A stretch of DNA of 64,000 bases, taken from NCBI GenBank assembly GCA_025617745.1, contig CM046853.1, forward strand, positions 48,352,934-48,416,933. Direction: 5' to 3'. Every line of letters begins with the position of its first letter. Within the stretch, counting starts at the first letter, position 1. The notes beneath the pieces are model-generated. The model saw nothing but the letters and a program-made list of their open reading frames with translations, searched no databases and was not told where the DNA came from. The DNA is from Heliocidaris erythrogramma (Eukaryota; Echinodermata; Echinoidea; Camarodonta; Echinometridae). A program made the position numbers and the translations under genes. Of the stretch, positions 1 to 10,845 are shown in pieces.

Positions 1-5
1 CAACA

Positions 6-282
6 GTGGCGTATCCAGGATTTCCCAATAGGGGGGGGGGGCGCCAGGAACTATTGATCGCCGTCATGGGGGAGGGGTCTTTGGAAAATTTTTGCTTCTG
101 AGATGCAAAATAGGGCTGAGATGCAAAATAGTGCTATATGTGACCAATTTTGAAGCCTATTTAATGAACAATATTTTCAATTGGTATGAGGATTTTTTTT
201 TTTTTGCTAGTTTTTTTTTTTTACGACGGCCAATAGGGGGGCGCGCGCCTGTTGCCCCCCCCCCCCCCCGGATACGCCCCTG
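6..282. repeat. G/C-tract repeat with GGCGTATCC termini
   Basis: A 9-bp terminal inverted repeat (GGCGTATCC at 8-16, GGATACGCC at 270-278) encloses long G runs (30-41, 235-241), T runs and a C run (about 255-269). Similar terminal words joined to G/C runs occur near 47.8-48.06 kb, 50.02-50.06 kb, 50.3-50.36 kb and 62.8-62.87 kb, so this is a dispersed non-coding family. It abuts a truncated foldback element at 283, as if it had inserted into it. Confidence 0.55.
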
Positions 283-350
283 GATGCAAGATTTCAGTAG
301 CTTATAACAGTTATTGCAACTTGTCATTCGTGACAAGTTTTATGAAACAG
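283..350 (-). mobile_element. Truncated foldback MITE, core plus one arm
   Basis: This is half of the short foldback family seen in full at 40744-40894 and 56157-56304. The core word TTTCAGTAGCTTATAACA is followed by one inverted arm ending in TTTTATGAAACAG. The other arm and the CCAAT part of the core are missing, replaced by the G/C-tract repeat to the left. Confidence 0.6.
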
Positions 351-950
351 GTGTGCGATAGTCCTTATGCCCGGCTCACACAAAGGAGTTCTGTGATAAC
401 TCCATGCTCACACGAAGCGTCATTTCTATTGCGTCATTACCTGCGCTAATCGAGCCTGTGATGTTAATCAACACAAACGCCAGTTATTCAGAGTTTTGCA
501 ATAAGTCTGCTCATTTTGCAATAAGTCACTGAAGCGGTTTTAACGTCAGCAAAATGACATCTCGTGTAAGCCAGGCTTGAGATGACTTTGAAGGTGGGTC
601 ACAAATGAAATCATGTTTTGATCATGAATGTGCCTATGTGAATACGTATCATCCGTATGGTCAGCGATCATGCAGCAATGATGTGTTTGTTACCAGTTGG
701 ATGTGCAAGTCCTTGAATAAGATGTTCCTTATCCCTTGGTAGGGAGAGTGTCCGGTCTATTCCGTGTGGAGTTCCACTCATCTAATTACTATCTTCGCTC
801 TCTGTGACCTTGGCATCTTGTACTTTTTGTTTGATGATGGTCCAAATATCGACCAATATATTCCTAGTAGGTTACGCTTGATATATTACCTGCCCTAATA
901 TCCGCGACCAAAATAGAACATGGACCGTGATTATCACCATACCCTTTTCA
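351..950. other. No recognisable feature
   Basis: Mixed-composition DNA. I see no open frame with protein-like content, no tandem repeat and no terminal inverted repeat. Confidence 0.5.
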
Positions 951-1170
951 ACATGAGTATAATCATAATTCTCACCATTCTCCTCCTCCCCTTCTCCTCC
1001 TCCTCCTCCAATTCCTCTTACTCTTCCTCTTCCTCCTCCCTTCCTCCACCTGCTCCGTTTCCTTCTCCTCCTCCTTCTCATCTGGCTCCTCATCATCATC
1101 CCCATCATCATTATCACCACCACCCCCACCACCACCATAATCAGGACCATCGTCACTCTACTCTGCGGAT
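951..1170. repeat. Pyrimidine-rich TCC/CAT/CCA simple repeat
   Basis: The plus strand is almost purely T and C, passing from TCC units to CAT and CCA units. Open frames on both strands (His/Pro/Ser-rich on plus, Arg/Gly-rich on minus) follow from the repeat and are not genes. Confidence 0.8.
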
Positions 1171-1353
1171 TTGGGAAAGGTGTTGGAGGGGTCTTATTCT
1201 CTATGCGCTTTAAAGCAATCGATAATACAATTATTAATATTACATGATTAACCTCAAACTTTGAATGTAATAGCATGTAGTAAATAATTCAATTTCAAGT
1301 AGTTTAACAGAAATGAATATCGGAAACCATGATGATAAAAATCAGATATAATG

Positions 1354-1785
1354 CAGTCAGACCCAACTTCGGAAAACCGAGCACAGGTTTATACTCCGAA
1401 AACGGCGTATAGAGCAAGATGAATATAGAGCCCTCATCGTTCAGTGCGAGACAGTGTGTACAAAAGGCATGGGGAAAATCCTGCAATGTCGACCTGCTGT
1501 TGAAAATATAATTTTTAAAAATAGTGCTGCGGATATATTTATTTCAAATGTTTGTCATTTGAAAGTCATTTCATATGGCGAATCATTCACGTATTTTGAA
1601 GGTAATTGACAGGCAGCATTATTTTTAAGAATATATATATCGTTGGCAGCTTGACTTTGCAAGATTTTCCCCATGCCTTTTGTACACACTGCCTCGCACT
1701 GAACGATGGTGGCTCTATATTCATACGCCGTTTTCAGAGTATATACATGTACCTGTGTTCTGTTTTCCGAACTTGGGTCTGACTG
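1354..1785. mobile_element. Long-TIR MITE, copy 1, 5-bp target duplication
   Basis: Non-autonomous DNA transposon of 432 bp. It starts CAGTCAGACCCAACTTCGG and ends in the inverted form, with imperfect terminal inverted repeats of roughly 130 bp. It is flanked by the direct repeat TAATG (1349-1353 and 1786-1790). A close copy lies at 20804-21252 between different 5-bp repeats. There is no coding capacity. The 5-bp duplication and CAG ends would fit a hAT5-type transposase, but no transposase is present, so the superfamily is inference. Confidence 0.85.
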
Positions 1786-2960
1786 TAATGTAAATGGTAT
1801 AAACTATAAATATGAACACAATGATATAATAATTGAATAATTAAGATCTAATTGTAGTAAGATATTACATTCATCTTTCCTTCTCCGTTTCTTCTATCTT
1901 TCCATTCGATTCGATTAGGTCCTCCCCTCCCTCTTTCCTATGCCCCCTCCCTTTAGCTACGCTACTGCCTGTAGTAATATTGAGCGCTCTGAGAACGGGA
2001 TATCAGTCAATCGGTTTGCCAATAGCCTGATTGAATGATTATTCTATTTATTTGGACGTTTCAAAAGTACACTGAAAAGATTGTCCACTCTGTTATACGC
2101 ATGTAAGTCATTTAGACTTTAAATCACTCACTATAAAAATTTAATGATAGCGGGAATTTGAACTGTACTTTAAGGAGGTTCATTAATGTGTTCGTACGGG
2201 GAATCGAGCATTAAAAAGGGATGAAATATTAAAACTTTCTCATTTTTTTTTATTTTGTAAACGTTAAATAACATCAAGTTTTCATCCAAACATGCAACGC
2301 TTCGGTATCCGTTTTTAACACAATGTAAAACGTCCACAGAGCCATATCCTATACAAGTCAACCAGTGGAAGGTGTAACATCTATACTCGATTTCGGAAGG
2401 AACTGGAAACGTGAATTACTTAAATTTATTAAATTTCCGGATCATATCACGTCTCAAGCCCATATAATATTGTGCAGGGTCGTGAGCCGCTACACGCCGA
2501 AGGACACGTGTAATTTGTGATCGATGGATTAACAGGGGCGTAAGCGTTTTTAATTTTGATTGGGGCGGGTGTCAGATGCCAAAGGATTATTCTGAAATAC
2601 CATAAAAAGTATCAAGAGAAGCCAAGAAGAGTGAAGAAGTTTAAAAGAGGGTTCGTCTTAGTCCTCCAATTCACAAATTTGACCATAACAATGGACTTGA
2701 AGAGGTAAATTTTGAGAGGGGAGTGAGGAAGGACCTCCGAGGGTTGTAGCGACACCAGTGCATGTTGTTAATATACATCATGCGTGTACGGATGAAAAGT
2801 GGTGGAAAAGGCATTCTTCACACAAAATGTTTTTTGCTTGATGCAATGATATAAAGTCATGGATGGCTCGAGTGGAAAATTTAGCATGAGGGTTGCGCAG
2901 GACGGGTTTAAGTATTTGTGGTTATGCAGGTACTGATTTCAATATCATAAAAGTGTATTA
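1786..2960. other. No gene; unassigned intergenic DNA
   Basis: Contains a C/T-rich patch with CTACGCTACTGCC near 1920-1975 and a G-rich patch beginning GGGGCGTAAG near 2534, both resembling eroded ends of the G/C-tract family. A 63-codon minus frame at 2170-2361 has no recognisable content. Nothing else stands out. Confidence 0.4.
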
Positions 2961-2963
2961 GGG

Positions 2964-3074
2964 CTGATCCAAGCTATATATTTTGTTTCATACGTACGTA
3001 CAGTCATGATCAACCACATTTAAGTTTTAGCTTATTTGATGATTAATTTCAAATACTAGTAGAGCTTGGATCAG
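2964..3074. repeat. 111-bp inverted-repeat element
   Basis: A perfect 12-bp inverted repeat (CTGATCCAAGCT at 2964-2975, AGCTTGGATCAG at 3063-3074) encloses 87 bp of AT-rich DNA. This could be a small MITE remnant. No convincing target duplication is visible. Confidence 0.4.
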
Positions 3075-3204
3075 ACCAAACATTAAATAAAATGATACTT
3101 TTGATGTCAGTTGTGTGTATAATATCATAAAACATGGTAATTGAGGGATACAAAATGATACAAAAAGGGAAACAATAACCATATACCTTGGACTATCCAT
3201 TTAA

Positions 3205-3632
3205 CCCTTTCAGGACTGGAATTATTTAAGGGCTAAATTGATCACATTTCGTTCTTCGAATTGGCAACAATAATATTTCTTTTAATAATATCTCTTTTAG
3301 TGCTACATAGTTCTAATAAGGTGTAATGTCTTTGAAAAAATAAACATGGTAAAGAATTTTGTCGAGAAGTTGAAAAAATTGCCAATTTTGATTAAAAAAA
3401 CAATGATTTGAACCTCTCAGTGTGTAGCCAATTTAAGGATTTTAAAGCTTATTCTTGTTTTTTTTTTTTTTAATTCCTGGCATCAAACGCAATATGGTTA
3501 TGCAACAAAAATGGATATAGTGTGGGCAGAATTTTTTGCTCTTTCTACTAAAAAATGTGGTATATTTTTTAGAGCTCTGAATAAACACTTATTGAGCCAA
3601 ACCACAAAATATGGTCAATTGTCTTGAAAGGG
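3205..3632. mobile_element. piggyBac-like MITE flanked by TTAA
   Basis: A 428-bp non-coding element begins CCCTTTCAGGACTG and ends in the inverse of CCCTTTCAAGACAATTG. TTAA sits directly outside both ends (3201-3204 and 3633-3636). TTAA duplication with CCC-starting ends is the mark of the piggyBac superfamily. There is no transposase frame, so it would depend on one elsewhere. Confidence 0.75.
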
Positions 3633-3882
3633 TTAAGTAAAGGGGAAAACAAAATACCAGCTTTATGCACGAAGTATAATTAATAAAATATTGGCTAAAA
3701 CAGAGATTACGACATTAAGATCAACAGAGCATGCAATTTCTTTGTTGATAAAGCGGTTCAACAGAAGAGAAATCGTCAACCTATGACAAATGCGTACAAG
3801 GCATGACAAGTCATGTACTCTGACCGTTTGAGTTTGAGGTTAAGGGCGACTGTGCTATTCAGAGCATGTCCATCGTAGAGAT

Positions 3883-4173
3883 ATGTCACAAGAAAAGGAG
3901 ATCAAGTGCGACTCCCGCGAGGCATTCCTAGCATATCGAGGAAACATATCCCATCACATGGTTGTCGACATCCCTTTACGACGACCAAGAATCCTCCGTC
4001 GATTACGTTCCCGTATCGAGATCCCCTCTCAATACATGCGCTTGTTAACAAACGTCATGTTTTGCATTGGTTGTGATTACCTCTTCTCCTCTGCGAAAGA
4101 TAGAGTTGAGGACTGGTCATGTGATTACATTGTAAAAGACACTGTAAACAAAGAAGTTATTGGGAATGAATGA
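3883..4173 (+). CDS. Hypothetical 96-codon open frame, doubtful
   Basis: A complete ATG-to-TGA frame in a block of slightly higher GC than its surroundings. The product is basic in the middle (an Arg-rich run around residues 32-46) with no signal peptide, membrane segment or family motif that I recognise. There is no similar frame nearby and no flanking promoter signal. It may be a chance frame or one exon of a gene not otherwise visible. Confidence 0.15.
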   Translation: MSQEKEIKCDSREAFLAYRGNISHHMVVDIPLRRPRILRRLRSRIEIPSQYMRLLTNVMFCIGCDYLFSSAKDRVEDWSCDYIVKDTVNKEVIGNE

Positions 4174-5008
4174 GTAGAATACAGGTATATAGCATGAGGT
4201 TTTTGTATCATACAAAAAAATGATGAGAAATGGACGCAATATTGCTGAAAATTAATATATAGCAGTAATGTACACAGAAATTGATATAATTATATGGGAC
4301 TACACACACATATGGCATGGCAACTATATGGTTCAAAAGCTATTTCTAGTCATAATTCAAACATTAGGGCATTTGAAGAGCGATCCCTTTCAGACATTTC
4401 TCCTTTATTTTTACATAAATAAAAATAATGAGAAAGCTCACAAATTATTTTTCACCTTTAACCAGAAGTTTTGTTTAACGTATCCCAAAAGAAAAGAATC
4501 TCATTAAGTTTAGTTGCGTAGCCTTTTGGTTGGCGCAAGGGGCTTGTGCCCTCAGTGAAATGACCAATCAGATTTTTTTTCAATTCTGTAGGAAACTTCG
4601 TCGTGGGGTGGGTGTGGGTGGGTGTGCAGGTGGGTAATGGGAGTGTTGTTATGCATTTTATGTTTAAAAATTGTGATTATTTCTTAAACAAATCATCAGA
4701 AATGAGTTGACTTGTTTCCAACACATTAAAATAATCTAAGAATATATTTTGAATTGGAATTCAAAAATACCCACGAAGGTTTAGTTTGTTCTTTTATACA
4801 TGATAGGATGAATGAATGTGGTTTTATAATATGATTATTGAATAGCCTTGAAGATAAACAGAGGACTGCAAATAAGCGGAACATCTGTCGCAGAAAGGCG
4901 TTGTGCTAAAAAGTAACGCAACTAAATGATGTATTATTTTCATCCATGAAATGAGAGCTGAAGAGACCACAAATCGTGTGACATTTTTGTCATTTGTTAA
5001 ACATGACT
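4174..5008. other. No gene; AT-rich DNA with a GGGTGT patch
   Basis: Mostly AT-rich. A short G/T-rich repeat (GGGTGTGGGTGGGTGT type) lies near 4606-4636. A 79-codon frame at 4268-4507 shows no protein-like features. Confidence 0.4.
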
Positions 5009-5320
5009 TTGTTTGTCTATATACCTATCATTACAATTACTCCTACTCTGATCAGATTATACGATCGCTCTTTGGAGAATGAGAAGAGCTTATGATGCCA
5101 TGCCAAATCAGCACACCACGTACAAATCACGTGAATTTGTTTGTTAAATAATCAACCTTACGAACATTAAATTGTTTGTCTATACTTATCATTACATTAC
5201 TCCTACTCTGTTCATCAGTCATATCATCGTTGCCAAATCAGATTAGCATCACTCTTTGAGAATGAGCTGTAAAGCTTATGATGACATGCCACATCAACAC
5301 ACCACATACTGAGCCTACTG
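5009..5320. repeat. Two-copy tandem duplication, about 164 bp
   Basis: The block starting TTTGTTTGTCTATA near 5009 recurs near 5172. Both copies continue in the same order through TATCATTACA, ACTCCTACTCTG, the CTCTTTG..GAGAATGAG segment, GCTTATGATG.CATGCCA and CACACCAC. Small indels separate the copies. Confidence 0.7.
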
Positions 5321-5819
5321 TGTAAAAGACGTCAGTACAGCATGCCGTCAATATCTCTAACATTCAATACATGAAGGCATTTTCATTTTGTTTACATTGG
5401 ACTACATGGGGTCGATCAAAAATGTACTTCAAAGGAAGAAACGCTATAGAAGCTTCCCTCTTTTCTCTTCTTCTACACTTTCCTTCTTCCTCCATCCTCC
5501 TCTGTATTCTCTTTATTTCCACACCGTCTAGCACTTTCACTTTAACGTCACATTTCATTTTTCTTATGGGTTGAGGCATTTGTCCATCTCACTTTTAATG
5601 CCCTCTTATCAACATCTCTTTATTCGTAATGATGCTTTTTGAAATGAATGTTGTTCAATGACCCAATCTTGATTAAGTTCTCTAAGTTCTGGACTTGTAA
5701 TATACAAGCTTTTCTTTTAAACATGTCCAATTTTTTTTTCCAAAAAAGATATATCACTTTGGTCATAATTTGTGCATCATATACTTTACTTACTGATATT
5801 TCATTTTGTACTCAGATCT
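5321..5819. other. No recognisable feature
   Basis: AT-rich DNA with a pyrimidine-rich patch at about 5455-5520. Complementary small frames there are not protein-like. Confidence 0.4.
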
Positions 5820-6798
5820 GGGCAATTCCACGGAAAATGTTCACTTTTTAAAAATAATAAAATTGGCGATAACTCCAGGAAAAATTGTGATACCATGATA
5901 AATTTAGTATCAAATAAAGGAGCTTAACAAGTTCTTTAATTCGATTGGTAAAATAATAGGACTGAAGTTCGTTTTGGCATAATTTTCTTTAAAAAAATGA
6001 CTTTTGGGGCAAAATGTAGCGACAATTTTGCATCTCATTATTTTACACCACAAACATTTTAGAAATGATTTTTTGCAAATGTAAATTGTGATTGATGGAA
6101 CAAGGATTCACATGAGCCACTGAACATTTTAAAGAAAAGTTATAGGAGTTTAAACAAAGTAAGCACAAGTGTCGTGTCCATTACACACAAGCTGTCATCT
6201 GACATGGGAACTGATTGTTATACAACATATATGTGTGTGTGGGGGGGGGGGAGTGTGTGCGTGTGTGGGGGTGGGCGTGTTTAGCCGTATGTCCGAGAAC
6301 ATTTTCGGACAGAGAACAAAAAAAAAATCATGAGAACAATGGTCCTCGGAAGCCGGACAATAGTCCTCGAACGTCGAACAATGAATTTGTGCCTTATTCC
6401 GTCGACTGTCCGAGGACGGAGGAACAATAGAGGAACAATACTTGTCCTCGGAAATAAAGCAATACAAGACCGTGTGTGTGTGTGTGTTTAGAGTATTATT
6501 ATAAGCTTCTGTCAATACCTAAATGAGACCCATTGAACCCTAAAACTCACAAATTTGTCGAAATCTTCACAGGAGTAAAATATCCTTGTCTATTCTGTGT
6601 CATGTCCGTTACATTTACGAAAAGTCCATTTCTTTTCTATTCAGTGAAATACTGTGATAATTGCGTATGTCCCTGGTAGTCACATGTGTCTGATTTACTT
6701 ACTGAAATATGTTTTTAGGACTTTTTGATTTTGCTTAAAACTATCTTAAATAAACAAAAATAGGTATGAAAGTTATGTCCGTTATGCTGGAATTGCCC
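5820..6798. mobile_element. GGGCAATTCCA element, 4-bp duplication ATCT
   Basis: The segment begins GGGCAATTCCA (5820-5830) and ends TGGAATTGCCC (6788-6798), an exact 11-bp terminal inverted repeat. ATCT lies directly outside both ends (5816-5819 and 6799-6802). It has no coding capacity and carries a second repeat (6229-6488) inside. A solo end with the same 11 bases is at 31757. Family unknown; a 4-bp duplication occurs in several cut-and-paste superfamilies. Confidence 0.7.
6229..6488 (+). repeat. GTCCGAGG repeat bounded by GT tracts, copy 1
   Basis: A unit of about 190 bp with repeated GTCCTCGG/TCCGAGGA words sits between GT-rich microsatellites on both sides, within the GGGCAATTCCA element. 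A near-identical unit with the same bracketing is at 56700-56938. Both have the poly-A run after CGGACAGAGAAC and the words GGTCCTCGGAAGCCGGACAA and CCTTATTCCGTCGACTGTCC. It is non-coding. Confidence 0.75.
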
Positions 6799-6802
6799 AT
6801 CT

Positions 6803-6935
6803 ATGAAAAAAACATCATTGTTATCATTGTTGTTATTGTATTTATGTTATGTTATGCACTACAGTATATGTTAATATGATATGATTGAAAATGGTGAATA
6901 AACCTGAAAATGAATCTGAATCTGAATCTGAAAAA
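6803..6935 (+). mobile_element. LINE 3-prime tail remnant with TGAATC repeats
   Basis: An AT-rich 3-prime-UTR-like stretch leads to AATAAACCTGAAAA and then a TGAATC hexamer repeat at 6911-6932. Short tandem tails of this kind end CR1/L2-type LINEs. No reverse-transcriptase sequence is attached, so it is heavily 5-prime truncated. Confidence 0.45.
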
Positions 6936-7149
6936 CAGAGTGGTATGAAATGTCGCGTCGGAACGCAAATGGCGATATTGTTGGTGATAGTGGTGAATCA
7001 GTAGTTGTAGTTTATCATGTAATGGCAGTTTTGTTAATATTTATCCTCATCAAGTTGGTAGATGTATTTTACCCCTCGATGTCTTAATGGTATATTTCTA
7101 CCTTATAATGAAATAATATTATGGTTTTCAGTAATATACATTTTGCGTT

Positions 7150-7291
7150 CTGGGGAGCGTTTCATCAAGCGTTTTGTCAGTGATTTTTACTGACAACTTT
7201 GCTCTCAGCCAATCAGATGCAAGGATTTCAGTAGTTTATAACAGTTGTCGGTAAAAATCACTGACAAAACACTTGTTGAAACGCTCCCCAG
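7150..7291 (-). mobile_element. Foldback MITE family 1, copy A
   Basis: Arms of about 48 bp (outer word GGGGAGCGTTTCATCAAG) surround a core of about 46 bp containing CTCAGCCAATCAGATGC. It folds into one long hairpin. Other copies are at 25250-25390, 32541-32675 and 55815-55957. Strand follows the AGCCAAT orientation of the core, with the AGCTTATAAC orientation taken as plus. Confidence 0.85.
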
Positions 7292-7364
7292 GACGCGTCT
7301 TTTCATGCCATTACATTTCGCTAATGTGCAGGTAAAGGAAGTCACAACTACTTCTACTTTTTTA

Positions 7365-7500
7365 ATTTATTTATTTATTGGTCTTTTTTTACCCAGGGTA
7401 TCTTAGTCAGTGATTAAAACACTGGTATCATTTAGGGCCCTGTGCAAAAACATACACTGAAATAATTATAACATAATACATGAATAAGAAATGATACAAT
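7365..7500 (-). mobile_element. LINE 3-prime end remnant, AATA tail
   Basis: Read on the minus strand, a stretch with GGGCCCTAAATG and ACCCTGGGTAAAA ends in AATAAATAAATAAAT. The same layout recurs at 52236-52475 (minus). This resembles 3-prime termini of CR1/L2-type LINEs. No coding part is visible. Confidence 0.4.
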
Positions 7501-9540
7501 GTAAACTTTGAAAGAATTCATTAAAGGAACATCAACGAGTGAAACAATCAGAGCTAACAAACAACCAAGTACGATTAGATTATGAAAATCTTCATGATCA
7601 CATTGGTCGCATATTGGAATTCACATCCTGGACAAGGATGATTTTTTTTTCTTTTACAGCATTTGTTTAATATTCCACTCGAGAAAGAAACAATGCACAA
7701 CATCTTAGGAGTACGAGTATCTTTATCATTTATTAACTATACGTGCTTTTAGAGTAGGTGAATGTAGAGTATATATTTTAGAGTGAACAATTCCAATTTC
7801 AATTCATTTCCCAAATGAAAAAGATAATTTTATAAAGTACATTGCTTTAAAAGGGATTTTCTTGTAATAACCGGTCACAGCCAGCACGAAATATGGCATT
7901 TGTTCTTCAGAATTAAAGCAACAGCTATTTTCTTTCTGCAGGACAAAAAAAGCTAATGCACATTTATACAAGGAAATTAAATCGATATTCTAAACCAACA
8001 ATCAAAATGGTAATTTATTTCATTCCATGCTTCATTGCACAATCTAAAGAAGAGGATTCGAATCTTTGGAATGTTTTTATTAGTTTACAAGGGTGTGGAT
8101 GTATTAGTAATTTTGTGGCCTGTTAGATGTTCCTAATTGCTTGAATATAGGTGTGCATCTATCTGTGGTCTGCCAAAGATTATTATTCGCTTTATTTGAG
8201 TGAGGATGTGGATATGTTTGTGGGTTTTGTATCCGGGGGATAATTTGCGTGGGATTTCATTTTGTACATGATTTACTTCATATGCGTCCTGTTTTATTCC
8301 GCGGGCGTGCAGGGTATATCAATCCAGACGTTGATACATAATATACATGTACATATATATTTATATAAGCTTTGCTCAATTTCAAATCACCTGACCTACA
8401 TCAAGTACACACGACTTAATTAGTTCAATCTAAACACATGAATCTGTTTAAGCGATTGAAGTAAAATGTACTGCAAGTTTGCACTAACGATATCTTTCAA
8501 GAGTGTTATCCACTTAAATGCATATGTAGTCAGTAGTACTAAAAGCAACTAAGGAAATTTATTTACTTTATAATAGACTTTTGTTTACAGGGCATGTAAA
8601 ACAAGTTTTTCGTGATTTTCGTTCATGAGATGCATGGGAGGAAATACATTTTGTTGCAAAATGCAGGTTACCGCCTCGTTGACCGGAACAGCCGTAGCCG
8701 CGTATCTTTCACCTCATGAAATAGTTTTGTCCATCAAAAGAATACATATTTTTATGTAAAATTATGTCACATTCTTTGAGTAATTCCGTTACCGAAATTA
8801 TTTGGATGTTTGAGCCTTCTATAAGAAAGAGTGCTTTTACTTCGTTAATATTTCCTTACCGCCCTTAAGTAATTAAGATTTAAATTTTATGTCAACATTT
8901 GAGGACACAATATTTTTAACTAGTTGTTTTAAAATGCAATAACTACACAAATGATCAAAGAACTATGTGGCCATTCAATATTATTAACCAGAGGATTATT
9001 ACTGCTTAAAAAGTGCAAATGATTCTTGATATATTATATGATTTAAATATAAGTGCAAGTTGTGTCATTTTGTTAACCATAGTAATGAAATACAACATAA
9101 TGACCTTTTTCTTAAATTCGTATATTTTTTTGCTTTAAATTGCATGATTTCGGTAATCTCTGATATATATACAAAGACTTGATTGTCGTCCATTATTTAT
9201 CATTTTAGGTGTTATTTCCCCCACTTATTTCTGTCACCATGTTGAAGCGCGAACGCGGCCTTCCCGAGGGGTTTACAAGATCAATACTACGACCTTTAAT
9301 GTTAGCAGCTGTTGGATGAGTGAGTGGCGTTTTATTCCACCATCGCGGCGTGTTATGGAGATTTTTACCAGGGACTGCCAATTACCAGGTAATGACATGA
9401 AGCACGATATGGTGTGTGTGTGTCGCTGTCAGAAGTAAGCGAAGAGGAGCCCAACTTTGATGAACATGCAAGAGGACGGATGAATGTTACTCGAGTGCAT
9501 TCCCGCATCTTCTATCACCTCTCCTATCCCTTCCCCTTAA
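7501..9540. other. No gene; AT-rich intergenic DNA
   Basis: No frame over 60 codons. A TA-rich patch lies at 8336-8370 and a slightly CpG-richer patch at 9245-9360. I see no promoter-like cluster or TIR element. Confidence 0.4.
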
Positions 9541-9962
9541 TTCTCTCATTCTATCTCTCGATATTTTTCTTTTTTTCTCTCTCTCTTCCTTAACTCTTTC
9601 TCTCTCTCTTTTTATATCTCTCTATAGTTCTACCTATCTATATTTCGCTCTCTCTCTCTCTCTCTCTCTCTGTCTTTATATCTTCCATATTTTCCCTCTC
9701 ACTATCTCTCTCTCGTGTAATCCATTATCTATCGCTATATCTTCAATACTCACCTCTCTTCCACCCCCCCCCCTCTCTCTCTCTGTAATTCCACCTATCT
9801 ATCTTTTGCTCTCTCTCTCTCTCTCTCTCTGTCTATTTCATTTTATCCTGGACATTTCATCTGTCTGTTTTTCTTCTCTCTCTCTTTCTCGCTCTCTATT
9901 GCCTTAATTATCTATTCCTGTCTTTAAATACCCCATCTTTCTCGCGCTCTCTCTCTCTCTCG

Positions 9963-9994
<32 letters not shown>

Positions 9995-10010
9995 CTATCT
10001 CTGCTTTCAA
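9541..10010. repeat. CT-rich microsatellite field
   Basis: Several pure CT tracts (about 9647-9672, 9774-9784, 9810-9830, 9951-9994) are linked by degenerate TCTAT and TTCCT segments. The block reads as one pyrimidine strand. Confidence 0.9.
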
Positions 10011-10581
10011 TATCCCTCTCTCCCTCGCGTTCTATTTCCTAATCACTATTTTACATATCTTCCATTGTACCTGTCTCTCAATCCCACAACGTTTTGTCAT
10101 TAACCTGCTCCTCTGCCGTTTTTTCCTCTTTAAAAGGAGTCCATGTAATGGTTGCCCTCTCGTTCAATATCTGTATTCCTATAAGTCAATGTCATATATT
10201 AGATTATGCGCTACCATGTTCTACGTCAATATGGATTTTATGTCCATCCTCCGTACGCTTTCAGATCGTTCAACTTTAATGTGGACATTCCACATCGGTC
10301 CTGGTGTACTTTACCTCGACTTTCGCCTCCAACATGTCCAAACGACAAAGTTATCCCTTCCTTTGCATAAGAGCTCACGTATATCCTCATGAGGGTCACC
10401 TTTAGCAGCGTTGGTGTCTTCTTCTCTTTTTTTTTTTTCTTCTTTTTTTTTGGTAAAGACGGGGCTGGAATAATTCACAGAGTTATGTAAAGTCGACATG
10501 TCTTGCATCTTAGATTTGATTTGATTTGATTTCTTTTCTTTTCTTTCTCTTCGTGTTTACATTTACTCATTTAGGTTGTTT
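10011..10581. other. No gene recognised
   Basis: Small overlapping frames at 10094-10508 on both strands have no recognisable content. T-rich runs at 10426-10451 and a short TTTGA repeat at 10513-10530 precede the LTR element. Confidence 0.4.
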
Positions 10582-10845
10582 TATATACTCTTAGGTCAAG
10601 AATGACTAAGATGTCGACTGTATGGGTTTTGGGCATACAAGTGTCCATTTATTAACAGCTCTAGCTTTATATACATAGCCTGATAATCAGCTGGTCATTA
10701 TCACTGTAGAGTGGGTCATAATAGTGACATATGACCTTTGGGTCAAGTCTAATGGATTCTCATAATGGAGTGTCATATACAGAGACCAGAATAAGCCGTC
10801 ATTACAAATATAAACAATATACATCATTTAGGGACTTAAGACACA
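10582..10845 (-). repeat. 3-prime LTR, 264 bp
   Basis: Nearly identical to 13678-13969 apart from a 28-bp duplication present only in the other copy. The shared sequence runs from ATACTCTTAGGTCAAG to CTTAAGACACATTT. TG..CA ends are clear at the other LTR; here one terminal base differs. Confidence 0.8.

Noticed and set aside
920-1276. His/Pro/Ser-rich plus frame and Arg-rich minus frame over the same DNA
   Set aside because: Both come from a TCC/CAT simple repeat; no other coding evidence.
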